Source: Bradyrhizobium mercantei (GTDB taxonomy: Bacteria > Pseudomonadota > Alphaproteobacteria > Rhizobiales > Xanthobacteraceae). Taken from it: a stretch of 64,000 bases of DNA. Numbering within the stretch: position 1 is the first letter of the stretch; each line of letters begins with the position of its first letter. A model generated the notes under the pieces. The model was not told where the DNA came from. It was given only the letters and a program-made list of their open reading frames with translations, and did not search any database. Shown here piece after piece: positions 28,780 through 36,779 of this stretch. The translations under genes were made by a program, and so were the position numbers. The stretch is from NCBI RefSeq assembly GCF_001982635.1, contig NZ_MKFI01000001.1, positions 1 to 64,000 of the forward strand, given 5' to 3'.

Positions 28780-28805
28780 CCCGCATGTCGCTTCGCTCAT
28801 GCGGG
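28780..28805. repeat. Short hairpin copy of the GCATGTCGC...ATGCGGGC repeat
   Basis: CCCGCATG and CATGCGGG pair across GTCGCTTCGCT and are followed by CTACTCG. It is the right-hand half of the element at 27999-28089, placed between the GST gene and the binding-protein gene, 21 bp past the latter's stop. It may serve as a weak terminator or mRNA end. Confidence 0.55.
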
Positions 28806-28825
28806 CTACTCGCTCGTCTCTTGCG

Positions 28826-29737
28826 CTACTTCGCGACCTCATACACGTCGGGATCGTAGCTCGAGCTCGGATTCTTGAACGCATTGCGCAGCGCCGGCGA
28901 CATCGGGACGTTGTAATTGATGCCCTTCGGCGGGGTCGGCGCTTCCAGCCACTTCTTGTACATGACCTCGATCGCCGGGCTCTTGTAGAGCTCCGCCGTG
29001 GCACGGTCGGCGAGCGCCTTGAACGGCGCGTCCTCCCGGCGCAGCATGATGCCGAACGGCTCTGCCTTCGAGAGGGCCTCTTCGCTGATCATGTAGAGCG
29101 AAGGCTCCTTCGACCGCGCGATAGCGACCGCGAGCTGCACGTCGTCGAGCGCGTAGGCCTGGGCGCGGTCGGTGTCCAGCATCAGAAACGCCTCGGCCTG
29201 GTCCTTGGCCGGGAGAACGTTGATGCCGAGCTTGCGCTCGGTATTGACCTTGACGAGCTGCGTCAGGTTCACCGAACCGGCAACGGCGGTGACCGACTTC
29301 CCCTTGAGGTCGTCGATGGTGTTGATGTTGGACGCCTTCTTGGCGGCGAACCGCGTTGCGCTCAGGAAGTGCGAATTGGTGAAGGTCACCTGCTTCTGGC
29401 GCTCGGCGCTGTTGGTGGTCGCCGAGCAGTGCAGATCGATCGTGCCGTTGACCATCAGCGGGATGCGGTTCGACGAGGTCACCGGCAGATAGTCGACCGC
29501 GATGTCGGGCGTGCCTATTTCCTTCTTCACCGCATCGACGATCTCAAGGCAGATATCGAGCGCAAAGCCGATCGGCCGCGCGTTGTCGTCGAGGTAGCTG
29601 AAGGGAACGGAAGCCTCCTGGAAGCCGAGCGTGATCTTCCTGGTCTCCTTGATCTTCTGCAGCGTGCCCGACAGCTCCTCTGCCGCCACGGGGCTCGCGG
29701 CGAGCGTGAAAGCGAAAAGGACGGCGGGCAAGCGCAT
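28826..29737 (-). CDS. Amino-acid ABC transporter substrate-binding protein (GltI-like), orphan
   Basis: The 303-residue protein has a Sec signal (MRLPAVLFAFTLAASPVAAEE) and the SBP_bac_3 fold: TLQKIKETRKITLGFQEAS, PFSYLDDNARPIGFALDICLEI, the ligand loop NGTIDLHCSATTNSAERQK, and DLKGKSVTAVAGSVN. It resembles glutamate/aspartate binding proteins (GltI/AatJ). The permease and ATPase genes expected beside it are absent. A second orphan binding protein lies two genes away. Confidence 0.87.
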   Translation of the reverse strand: MRLPAVLFAFTLAASPVAAEELSGTLQKIKETRKITLGFQEASVPFSYLDDNARPIGFALDICLEIVDAVKKEIGTPDIAVDYLPVTSSNRIPLMVNGTIDLHCSATTNSAERQKQVTFTNSHFLSATRFAAKKASNINTIDDLKGKSVTAVAGSVNLTQLVKVNTERKLGINVLPAKDQAEAFLMLDTDRAQAYALDDVQLAVAIARSKEPSLYMISEEALSKAEPFGIMLRREDAPFKALADRATAELYKSPAIEVMYKKWLEAPTPPKGINYNVPMSPALRNAFKNPSSSYDPDVYEVAK

Positions 29738-29858
29738 CGGCGGCTCCTGTGCGGTGATCAGCCGACGTGATAACCCACAGGTGAGCCCGGCGATAGACGA
29801 CGGCGTGTCTAGCAGCTATCGCGCTTTGCTATGGTTCGCCCGTTGCGCGCCGAACGCG

Positions 29859-30794
29859 CTATCGCTGCACCCCGCCCTCGAGCAGATGATCGCCGACCAG
29901 GCGGACCGCGCCGCGGGTCCAGGAATAATCGGCCCCCATCCGCAAGCCGCTGTCGCCGCGCGAGGCCACCGCACCGCTGCGGGCGTCGCGCACCTGGAAG
30001 CCGACCGTGTATTCGGTGCGGCTGACCCGCCTGATCACGCCGATCAGCGCTTGGTCCGCGCCGAGCTGCTGCGCAATCGCGGCCTCGCAGCCGTCGCAGT
30101 CGCGCAGCGCACGCGCCTTGACCGCCTCCGTGGTCACGCCGCCGGTGTCGACCAGACGATAGCGGCCCGACTGCGCAAGCTGGTCACGCACGCCTTTGGT
30201 CACGTCGGCCAGAGTGGCCGCATCGGCGCCGGCAAGGCCGGACGCCGGTGCCGCCGTGGCATCCTCGAGTTCGAACTCGAACACTGCAAGCCCGATCGGC
30301 GCCGAGGCTGCAGTCGGCGCCGGCGGCAGCGCGGCCGCAAGGGCGGCGCGCACCTCGCGCGACACGAACATCCGCGCATGGTCCCAGGCTTCGTCAGTGT
30401 CGCCGCGAAACGTGTAGAGCTTCTCGTACAGCACCTGGTTCGCACCGACATCGATCACCGCCACCTTGGCCCACTGGATCAGCGTGCTCATCTTCTGCAC
30501 GCCGCCGATCACCTTGATCCGGGCCTCGCCCGCGGCCGCCGTCGATGGGACCAGGCGATAGCGCTGCTCCGCGGCGACATCGGCGCGCAGCTTCTGCATC
30601 AGCGTATCCAGCCGCCTCTGGTGCGCGGCGGTCTGATCGACGACCTCGCCCGAGGTATCGAGATAACTGAAATCATCGATGCTGACGCTGAGCGGCGACG
30701 CCGCCGCTGTACCGGTCTCGGCACGGAGCAGACAAGGCCCGGCCAGAAGGCCGAGCAACGCGAGGGCATGCAAGACGAGGCGGGACTGGCGCAT
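29859..30794 (-). CDS. Exported protein with two DUF2380-like domains
   Basis: The 311-residue protein has a signal peptide (residues 1-25) and two similar halves. The first runs from VSIDDFSYLDTSGE through LRADVAAEQRYRLV to VIGGVQKMST...VLYEKLYTFRGDTDEAW. The second runs from LAVFEFELEDATAA through VRDQLAQSGRYRLV to VIRRVSRTEY...VASRGDSGLRMGADYSW. Each half fits a DUF2380-type unit, so this looks like an internal duplication. It is divergent from a histidine kinase gene and may be its target or a sensing partner. From memory, DUF2380/DUF3280 proteins occur near PQQ-dehydrogenase loci, but none is here. Confidence 0.68.
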   Translation of the reverse strand: MRQSRLVLHALALLGLLAGPCLLRAETGTAAASPLSVSIDDFSYLDTSGEVVDQTAAHQRRLDTLMQKLRADVAAEQRYRLVPSTAAAGEARIKVIGGVQKMSTLIQWAKVAVIDVGANQVLYEKLYTFRGDTDEAWDHARMFVSREVRAALAAALPPAPTAASAPIGLAVFEFELEDATAAPASGLAGADAATLADVTKGVRDQLAQSGRYRLVDTGGVTTEAVKARALRDCDGCEAAIAQQLGADQALIGVIRRVSRTEYTVGFQVRDARSGAVASRGDSGLRMGADYSWTRGAVRLVGDHLLEGGVQR

Positions 30795-31031
30795 GATCGA
30801 GACCTTTCAGGTGCTGCTGCGGGCGGCTCGATCACTGTGTAAGCCGGCTGGCCTCCGCGCCGCAGCGGAGCGTCTCCCGGGCGGTGCCGGGAAAATTTCA
30901 CGACCGCACTCCGCGCCCGGCGAAAGCCCATGGCGGTGCTTCTCGACGCTGCCGTTCTGCCGTTTAATGGGCACGACGGCCCTGCCCGCGACCGGGTGCC
31001 GAGGCTCGTCTGCGACCTCGAGGATACGCCA

Positions 31032-32450
31032 ATGTGGAATTGGTCCGGAAGCGATCTGAAACTGCGGCTGACATTGCGGGTGGCTGCCGTGTCGATGCTC
31101 TGCTTTGCCGCGATCTCCGGCTACTTCCTGATCGAGGCCGACCGCGCCGTGCATGCCAGGATCGATGCCGTTGCCGATGTCGCCGCCAGGACGCTGGAGC
31201 TGCAGCAGAGCAAGATCCAGTGGCTGAACAATGCGCGCTCCGAATTCCCCGATCTCGAGGGCGTTGCCGCCTCGGTCATGGCGCCCGGACTGTGCCTGGC
31301 ATTTCGCAGCACCGGCGGCGAGATCAGCCAGCGCTTCTGCGGCGGCGCGCAGACCGACACCGCCGCGCCGCCGCAGGCCTTTGCGGCACTTTATCGCCGC
31401 CTGTTCGATCCCGGCCGCGAGACCGTGCGACCGGTGGTTTCGCGCGGCCAGGCGATCGGCGAGGCCGTGGTCTGGGTCGATCCGGCCGTGCTGACGGCCG
31501 AAGCCTGGCACGACGCCGGCCGGCTGATGGCCGTGCTGATGATGACGCTGCCGCTGCTCTGTGGCCTGGTCTATGCGGCGCTGGCGCGCGCGCTGCGGCC
31601 GACGCGGCAGATCCGCGACGGGCTCGAGCGGATCGCCGCAGGCGATCTCGCCGCGCGCCTGCCGCCGTTCGATCTCGCCGAATTGTCGGCGATCGGCGAT
31701 GTCTTCAACCAGCTCGCCGAGCGCCTGGCCACCGCACTCTCCGACCGCAACGCGCTGACGCAGAAGCTGATCCTGGTGCAGGACGAGGAGCGGGCGCATC
31801 TCGCGCGCGAGCTGCATGACGAGTTCGGACAATCGCTGGCCGCGATCCGTGCGCTCGCCGCCTCCGCGCGCCTGACCGCGGCCCAGGATTGCCCGCCTCT
31901 GCTCGCCGAATGCGACGGCATCGCGCGGACGGCGACCGACATGATGGAGACGCTGCGCGGCACGCTCTTCAGGCTGCGCCCGCCCGATGTCGACGAACTC
32001 GGACTTGCGGCGAGCCTCGAGGGCCTGATCGCCGGCTGGAACGGTCGCAGCCGCGGGCAGCCACGGTTCGAGATCGCCCTATCGGGATCATTCGAGCACA
32101 TCCCCTCCTCCGTCAGCGCCAATCTCTACCGCATCGTTCAGGAGGCGCTCACCAACGCGGCCAAACATGCCGGCGCCACGCGCGTCATGCTGCGGCTCCA
32201 GATGCGCGAGGCGGCTTCGGGCGGCGACAGCGACATCGTGCTCACGATCGACGATGACGGCCGGCCCGGGGATCCCGAAGGTGATCGTCAGGTCAAATCC
32301 GGCATGGGCCTGCTCGGCATGCGCGAGCGGGTCGCCGCGCTCGGCGGGCGGTTGAGCTTCAAGTCCGGACGGCCCGACGGCTCGTCGCTCCGCGTCACCG
32401 TTCCCGTCGCAGCCGGCGCGGACGCCGCGCCCGTGGAACGCGCGGCATGA
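31032..32450 (+). CDS. Sensor histidine kinase, NarL/UhpB (HisKA_3) class
   Basis: The 472-residue kinase has TM1 (about 14-34), a periplasmic region of ~125 residues, TM2 (about 163-185), HAMP (about 186-238), and the HisKA_3 box HLARELHDEFGQSLAAI with His262. The HATPase domain has IVQEALTNAAKHAGAT and GMGLLGMRERVAALGG. ATG at 31032 with GAGGA 8 bp upstream is preferred to the longer frame from 30930. The stop overlaps the regulator's start (ATGA), so it pairs with the LuxR-type regulator downstream. The sensed signal is unknown. Confidence 0.91.
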   Translation: MWNWSGSDLKLRLTLRVAAVSMLCFAAISGYFLIEADRAVHARIDAVADVAARTLELQQSKIQWLNNARSEFPDLEGVAASVMAPGLCLAFRSTGGEISQRFCGGAQTDTAAPPQAFAALYRRLFDPGRETVRPVVSRGQAIGEAVVWVDPAVLTAEAWHDAGRLMAVLMMTLPLLCGLVYAALARALRPTRQIRDGLERIAAGDLAARLPPFDLAELSAIGDVFNQLAERLATALSDRNALTQKLILVQDEERAHLARELHDEFGQSLAAIRALAASARLTAAQDCPPLLAECDGIARTATDMMETLRGTLFRLRPPDVDELGLAASLEGLIAGWNGRSRGQPRFEIALSGSFEHIPSSVSANLYRIVQEALTNAAKHAGATRVMLRLQMREAASGGDSDIVLTIDDDGRPGDPEGDRQVKSGMGLLGMRERVAALGGRLSFKSGRPDGSSLRVTVPVAAGADAAPVERAA

Positions 32451-33109
32451 GCGATACAGCGCGAACCATCCTGCTGGTTGACGACCACGCCGTCGTTCGG
32501 GAGGGCTATCGCTCGATGCTGCAAAAGCAGCCGGGCCTCTCGGTCATCGCCGAAGCCTCCGACGGCGTCGAGGCCTATCGCCTCTACAAGGAGACCGGGC
32601 CCGACCTCGTCATCATGGATCTATCGATGCCCGGCATCGGCGGCATCGAGGCCATCCGGCGCCTCAGGCAGTGGGACAAGCGCGCAAAGATCCTGGTGTT
32701 CACCATGCACCAGAACGCGGCCTTTGCCGTGCAGGCGATCCGTGCCGGCGCGAGCGGCTACGTCACCAAGACCAGCCCGCCGGAGACGCTGCTGCATGCC
32801 GTGATCGATGCCCTGGCGGGCAAGATCGCGATCAGCCCGGACATCGACCACGAGCTCGCGCTCAGCCACCTCGCCGGCGAGCGTGCCGCCGCCGACCTCC
32901 TGACCGCGCGGGAGTTCGAGGTGCTGCGCATGCTGCTCGCGGAGAGGACCACCGACGAGATCGCCGGGACGCTGCACCTCAGCCCCAAGACGGTCGCGAA
33001 TCTGCATTCCATGATCAAGGACAAGCTCGGCGTCAGCAGCGATATCGAGCTGGTCCGCCTCGCGCTCCGGCAAGGCATCCTGACGCAGATCGACCTGGGC
33101 GAAGGGTGA
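32447..33109 (+). CDS. LuxR/NarL-family response regulator
   Basis: The 220-residue regulator has a receiver domain with Asp12/Asp13, phospho-acceptor Asp58 (LVIMDLSMPG), Thr86 and Lys108. A C-terminal GerE/LuxR helix-turn-helix follows (LTAREFEVLRMLLAERTTDEIAGTLHLSPKTVANLHSMI). It overlaps the kinase by four bases. The divergent duplicated DUF2380 gene upstream of the kinase is the obvious candidate target. A hairpin lies 70 bp downstream. Confidence 0.92.
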   Translation: MSDTARTILLVDDHAVVREGYRSMLQKQPGLSVIAEASDGVEAYRLYKETGPDLVIMDLSMPGIGGIEAIRRLRQWDKRAKILVFTMHQNAAFAVQAIRAGASGYVTKTSPPETLLHAVIDALAGKIAISPDIDHELALSHLAGERAAADLLTAREFEVLRMLLAERTTDEIAGTLHLSPKTVANLHSMIKDKLGVSSDIELVRLALRQGILTQIDLGEG

Positions 33110-33179
33110 GCCCTCGCGGCGCCGCAAGCTGGCGACGCAAGCCGTCATCCTTCGAGATCGCCGCGGCCCAAACAAAGGA

Positions 33180-33206
33180 CCCCAGCGAGGGGGTTTCACG
33201 CTGGGG
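33180..33206. terminator. Hairpin after the LuxR-type regulator
   Basis: CCCCAGCG and CGCTGGGG form an 8-bp GC stem around an 11-nt loop, 70 bp past the regulator stop. The plus strand has no U-tract afterwards. The minus strand continues TCCTTTGTTTGG, so it would work better as a minus-strand terminator, although no minus-strand gene is recognised to its right. Confidence 0.4.
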
Positions 33207-33416
33207 CCAGAGCAACTCAGTCACCCGATCCTAGACCTTGCGCCGATAGTTTGCTGCGCTCCTTCGGATGACCGGAATCATACGGGGCAACGACGTGAAC
33301 CTTATTGCTCCCTCATCCGTATCCGTACAGGTCAGGATTTTGCCATCCCTCCTGGGGCTAGAACCAACGCCGTCCGTTCGTATTTCAACGCGGGCGGCGT
33401 TGCGCATTTCTGGCCT

Positions 33417-33442
33417 GGAACCGGCGGACATTCGTGAATGTT
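33417..33442 (+). promoter_or_regulatory. Possible EcfG-type general stress promoter
   Basis: GGAAC at 33417-33421 and TGTT at 33439-33442 are separated by 17 bp, close to the alphaproteobacterial general-stress consensus GGAAC-N16/17-CGTT. The T for C in the -10 is the only departure. A 35-codon membrane-peptide frame begins 76 bp downstream. Confidence 0.4.
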
Positions 33443-33517
33443 CCCGAACAGGAACAGGAACGGATACTAACCCGCGTTAGTTGGAGTGGATGATTTCGAA
33501 GATGGAGCGTCATCGCC

Positions 33518-33625
33518 GTGACCCGGAAAACCTTGCAGGCACGCTCAGAGCAGGCGCTGGTCGTCATCATCCTCAGCACCGGCGCGCTGATCGCTTATCT
33601 CGGCCTGGCACTTTCCAGGATGTAG
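33518..33625 (+). CDS. Possible 35-residue membrane peptide
   Basis: GTG at 33518, preceded at 10 bp by GGAG, opens a frame of a basic N-terminus (MTRKTLQARSEQA) followed by one hydrophobic helix (LVVIILSTGALIAYLGLAL) and SRM. The charge pattern fits a single-pass inner-membrane peptide. It lies downstream of a candidate EcfG promoter, in an otherwise gene-free stretch (33110-34658). No family is recognised. Confidence 0.38.
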   Translation: MTRKTLQARSEQALVVIILSTGALIAYLGLALSRM

Positions 33626-33769
33626 GCGGCCGGCCCGGCAAGGCACCCACTCGCCTGGTGCGCCAAACGTCTGAATGGCCCAATCACCGATCTGCCCGGC
33701 GGCGCAAGCCCCCGCGGCAAAAATATTTCGCTTTATCAGAATAACAACTCAATGCTATAAATCCGAAGT

Positions 33770-34110
33770 CTCGCCCGACACGAGGGCGCTTCGCGGTCGT
33801 CACGAACGCGGGTCGAGATGCGGTGGACGCCGAGCGTGGTACTGACGAGAGCGCGCAAGGCGGACGGCGAAGTCGTGCAGGCCTGACGCCCTAATGGTAG
33901 GTGTCCTCTCTGCAAAGCGCGTAGCGCTTTGCAGAGAGCGGTGACAACAAAGCCCAGTCTCGCCGGGGAGAGCACGTATAAGCCGTAGCCCATCGCGCAG
34001 GGAAAGCCGGATTGCTCCGGTTACACCTGTGGTCCTACCCCCCGTGCTTTCTACCTTTTGCACGGGGCCCATGGGTGCGATCGGCACCCGGCTTTCCCTG
34101 CGCCCTCTGA
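33770..34110. repeat. Composite Bradyrhizobium intergenic repeat with three inverted pairs
   Basis: Three perfect inverted pairs are visible. CTCTCTGCAAAGCGC/GCGCTTTGCAGAGAG spans 33906-33938, GCGCAGGGAAAGCCGG at 33995-34010 pairs with its complement at 34088-34103, and CCCCGTGC/GCACGGGG lies near 34041-34067 inside it. With the preceding GGTGGACGCCGAGCG and GGCGAAGTCGTGCAGG segments this matches a long dispersed element I know from Bradyrhizobium genomes. It contains no credible gene. Confidence 0.7.
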
Positions 34111-34201
34111 TTTTAGAGCGGCGAAACGAGATGCAAAGCTCGGACGATTCATGTCGCGAGAATGCGAGCGTATGACTCACAGGCCGCGCCACATCCTCGC
34201 T

Positions 34202-34336
34202 GTCGTCCCTGCGAAAGCAGGGACCCATAACCACAAACAGCTATTGGTGAGCGATGCTGGAACGACGAGTCCCGTTCACCACACCCGCCGCGGAGTATGG
34301 GTCCCGGCTCCCGTGCGCAATTGCGCGGGCGATGAC
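34202..34336. repeat. Dispersed repeat, copy 1 (GTCGTCCCTGCGAAAGCAGGGACCC)
   Basis: It begins with a hairpin GTCCCTGCG...GCAGGGAC and ends TATGGGTCCCGGCTCCCGTGCGCAATTGCGCGGGCGATGAC, with AACGACGAG in the middle. A related copy follows at 34378-34498 in the same orientation. The two were probably acquired or duplicated as non-coding elements. Confidence 0.65.
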
Positions 34337-34377
34337 ACCTTGTGTTTGACGTCTTGAATCGAGAACCATCCCCCGCG

Positions 34378-34498
34378 TCGTCCTGGCGAACGCCAGGACC
34401 CATTACCCCAAAGGCAAATTGTTACACGATGTCGGAACGACGAGCCCCTTCACCAACATCCGCCACGGCGTATGGGTCCCGGCCTTCGCCGGGACGAC
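34378..34498. repeat. Dispersed repeat, copy 2 (GTCGTCCTGGCGAACGCCAGGACC)
   Basis: This is the same family as 34202-34336. It has the opening hairpin (CCTGGCGAACGCCAGG), the middle GGAACGACGAGCCCCTTCACC and the end GTATGGGTCCCGGCCTTCGCCGGGACGAC. It lies 160 bp before the HAD phosphatase gene. The stretch 33626-34658 consists mainly of such repeats and holds no gene I can support. Confidence 0.65.
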
Positions 34499-34658
34499 AA
34501 GCGGGAAGAGCCGTGGACTCACACACCGGATCAGCCGCATGCGTGGGCGATGACACCGTGCGTGCAGCGACGACGGCGCGCCCAACGCCCGTCGCATGCC
34601 TGCCGCACAAATCGGGGACATTGCCGCCTGCCCGCAATTCTCGTACACGGTTCACGCA

Positions 34659-35285
34659 ATGACCTCACAACTCTCCCCCGACTCCGTCGACGTGCTGCTG
34701 TTCGATATCGGCCGCGTCGTGCTCGACATCGACTTCGAGAAGGTGATGGCGCACTGGGCGCAGCATGCCGGCTGCGCGCCGGCCGAGCTCGCCACGCGCT
34801 TCGTCGTCGACGACAGCTTCAAGCATCACGAGATCGGCCGGATCGACGATGCGGCGTTCTTCGAAAACCTGCGCCGGACGCTCGGCATCGACATCACCGA
34901 CGCCCAGTTCCTCGAAGGCTGGAACGCGATCTTCACCGGCGAGATGCCGGGCATCGCCCCGCTGCTCGCGGCCGCCGCGGAGCGGATGCCGCTGTACGCC
35001 TTCTCGAACACCAATCCGGCCCACGTCGCACATTTCTCGGTCATCCATGCCGAGCTGCTCAGCCATTTCCGGACCGTCTTCCTGTCCTCGAGCATCGGCT
35101 TCCGGAAACCCGACGCCGAGGCCTACGATCATGTGGTAGAAGCGATCGGCGTGCCGGCGTCGCGGATCCTGTTCTTCGACGATTTGGCCGCCAATATCGA
35201 AGGTGCGCGGGCGCGCGGCCTTCATGCCATCCACGTGACGTCGACGGATGACGTGGCAAGGGCTCTCACTGCACTTGGTATTTGA
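34659..35285 (+). CDS. HAD-family phosphatase, YihX-like
   Basis: The 208-residue HAD hydrolase starts its core with LLFDIGRVVLDIDF, where Asp is the nucleophile and Gly replaces the usual second Asp, as in E. coli YihX (glucose-1-phosphate phosphatase). It continues with LYAFSNTNPAHV (motif II), GFRKPDAEAYDHV (motif III Lys) and ILFFDDLAANIEGAR (motif IV). A sugar phosphate is a reasonable substrate guess. ATG at 34659 is chosen because the extra N-terminal part lies in unconserved, repeat-flanked sequence. moeA begins 39 bp later on the same strand. Confidence 0.86.
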   Translation: MTSQLSPDSVDVLLFDIGRVVLDIDFEKVMAHWAQHAGCAPAELATRFVVDDSFKHHEIGRIDDAAFFENLRRTLGIDITDAQFLEGWNAIFTGEMPGIAPLLAAAAERMPLYAFSNTNPAHVAHFSVIHAELLSHFRTVFLSSSIGFRKPDAEAYDHVVEAIGVPASRILFFDDLAANIEGARARGLHAIHVTSTDDVARALTALGI

Positions 35286-35324
35286 ACGCCGGGACTTGAA
35301 TCCTGGAATGAAGGAGCTCTGAGC

Positions 35325-36536
35325 GTGGCCCTGATGCCGGTTGCCGATGCCCTGTCCGCCGTCCTTGCCGGCGCCACACCGCTGCCGGAGGAGATGGTCG
35401 CGCTCGATGCCGCCTACCACCGCACCCTGGCGCGCGACCTCGCCGCGCGCCGCACCCAGCCGCCGCAGCCGATGTCGGCGATGGACGGCTATGCCGTGCG
35501 TGCCGCCGATGCGGCCGATCTGAAGGCCAGGCTCAGGGTGATCGGCGAGGTCGCCGCCGGCCGGCCGTTCGAGCGCACGGTCGGCGCCGGTGAAGCGGTG
35601 CGGATCTTCACCGGCGGCGTAATCCCCGATGGCGCCGACGCCGTCATCATCCAGGAGGACACCAGGACCGAGGGCGACCTCATCACGATCACCGAGCTAG
35701 CTGCCGCCGGACGGCACATCCGCCCCGCCGGGGTCGACTTCCGCGAGGGCGACGTGCTGCTCGCCGCCGGCAGCCGCCTCTCCGACCGCGCGCTGTCGCT
35801 GGCGGCCGCCATGAACTATCCGGAGCTCGCGGTGCGCCGCCGCCCGAAGGTTGCGGTGCTCGCGACCGGCGACGAGTTGGTGATGCCGGGCTCGGAGCCC
35901 GGCCCGGGCCAGATCGTCTATTCCAACGGCTATGCGCTGCGCGCGCTGGCGCGCGCCGAAGGCGCCGAGACCGTCGATCTCGGGATTGCCGCCGACACAA
36001 TGGAGGCGACCACGGCCGGCATCCGCCGGGCGCGCGAGACCGGTGCCGACATTCTGATCACCACCGGCGGCGCCTCGGTCGGTGACCACGATCTGGTCAA
36101 GCGGTCACTGGAGGCCGAGGGCGTCGAGATGGCGTTCTGGCGGATCGCGATGCGGCCCGGCAAGCCGATGATGCACGGCCGTTTGGGGGCGATGCGGGTG
36201 ATCGGCCTGCCCGGCAATCCGGTGTCCTCCTATGTCTGCGCCTTCCTGTTTCTGGTGCCGTTGATTCGCTCGCTGAGCGGCCGAAATGCGGTCCATCATG
36301 TCCGCGCGAGCGCCCTGCTCGGCCGCGACCTCGCCGCCAACGACCAGCGCGAGGACTATCTGCGCGCGCGTCTCGAGGAGCGCGAGGACGGCACGCTGAT
36401 CGCAACGCCCGTGATGCAGCAGGACTCCTCGCTGCTCGGGAATCTCGCTGCGGCACGGGCACTTCTCGTGCGCCCGCCGTTTGCGCCTGCCGCCGTCAAA
36501 GGCTCTGCATGCGAGATCCTGATGCTGCCCGAGTGA
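35325..36536 (+). CDS. moeA: Molybdopterin molybdenumtransferase
   Basis: MoeA inserts molybdate into adenylylated molybdopterin. The 403-residue product shows PPQPMSAMDGYAVRAADA near the N-terminus, VFTGGVIPDGADAVI-type sequence (RIFTGGVIPDGADAVIIQED), ATGDELVMPG, TTGGASVGDHDLV and the RPGKPMMHG/LPGNPVSSYVC region. GTG at 35325 has AAGGAG 8 bp upstream. It normally follows moaC in Rhizobiales; here the HAD gene precedes it and moaC is 15 kb upstream. lexA is the next gene. Confidence 0.95.
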   Translation: MALMPVADALSAVLAGATPLPEEMVALDAAYHRTLARDLAARRTQPPQPMSAMDGYAVRAADAADLKARLRVIGEVAAGRPFERTVGAGEAVRIFTGGVIPDGADAVIIQEDTRTEGDLITITELAAAGRHIRPAGVDFREGDVLLAAGSRLSDRALSLAAAMNYPELAVRRRPKVAVLATGDELVMPGSEPGPGQIVYSNGYALRALARAEGAETVDLGIAADTMEATTAGIRRARETGADILITTGGASVGDHDLVKRSLEAEGVEMAFWRIAMRPGKPMMHGRLGAMRVIGLPGNPVSSYVCAFLFLVPLIRSLSGRNAVHHVRASALLGRDLAANDQREDYLRARLEEREDGTLIATPVMQQDSSLLGNLAAARALLVRPPFAPAAVKGSACEILMLPE

Positions 36537-36598
36537 GGCTTTCGCGGCCCGCTCATTGTGCGTTGCCTGAAACGTTCACCTGAAATTAAGTGGTTGCG

Positions 36599-36639
36599 GA
36601 ACACATATCGAACATATAGTGTCCGTTCATGATTTGTTT
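36599..36639 (+). promoter_or_regulatory. LexA (SOS) boxes in the lexA promoter
   Basis: GAAC-ACATATC-GAAC at 36599-36613 is an exact alphaproteobacterial SOS box (GAAC-N7-GAAC, the reverse of GTTC-N7-GTTC). GTTC-N7-GTTT at 36625-36639 is a near match. The first box overlaps a plausible -10, TATAGT at 36615-36620. This is consistent with LexA repressing its own gene; the ATG is 141 bp further on. Confidence 0.8.
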
Positions 36640-36779
36640 CGAGTACTGGTGTCTACAAACGGGAGGCCGCCAGGGAGCGCTTGCAACAAGCACAATGCTC
36701 CTGAGGTCAGGCCCGGCCTGCAGGCCCCACTGAAGAGTCTCGGAATCGAACGACGCTATCAACCGGGGGAATACTCGAG

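Noticed and set aside
33906..33938. Perfect 15-bp inverted repeat considered as an IS end or CRISPR-like unit
   Set aside because: It occurs once, is not spaced as an array, has no transposase or cas gene nearby, and is part of a known type of dispersed intergenic repeat.
34058..34662. Several 80-106 codon frames in the gap before the HAD gene
   Set aside because: They run through dispersed repeat elements with no conserved protein features or ribosome binding sites.
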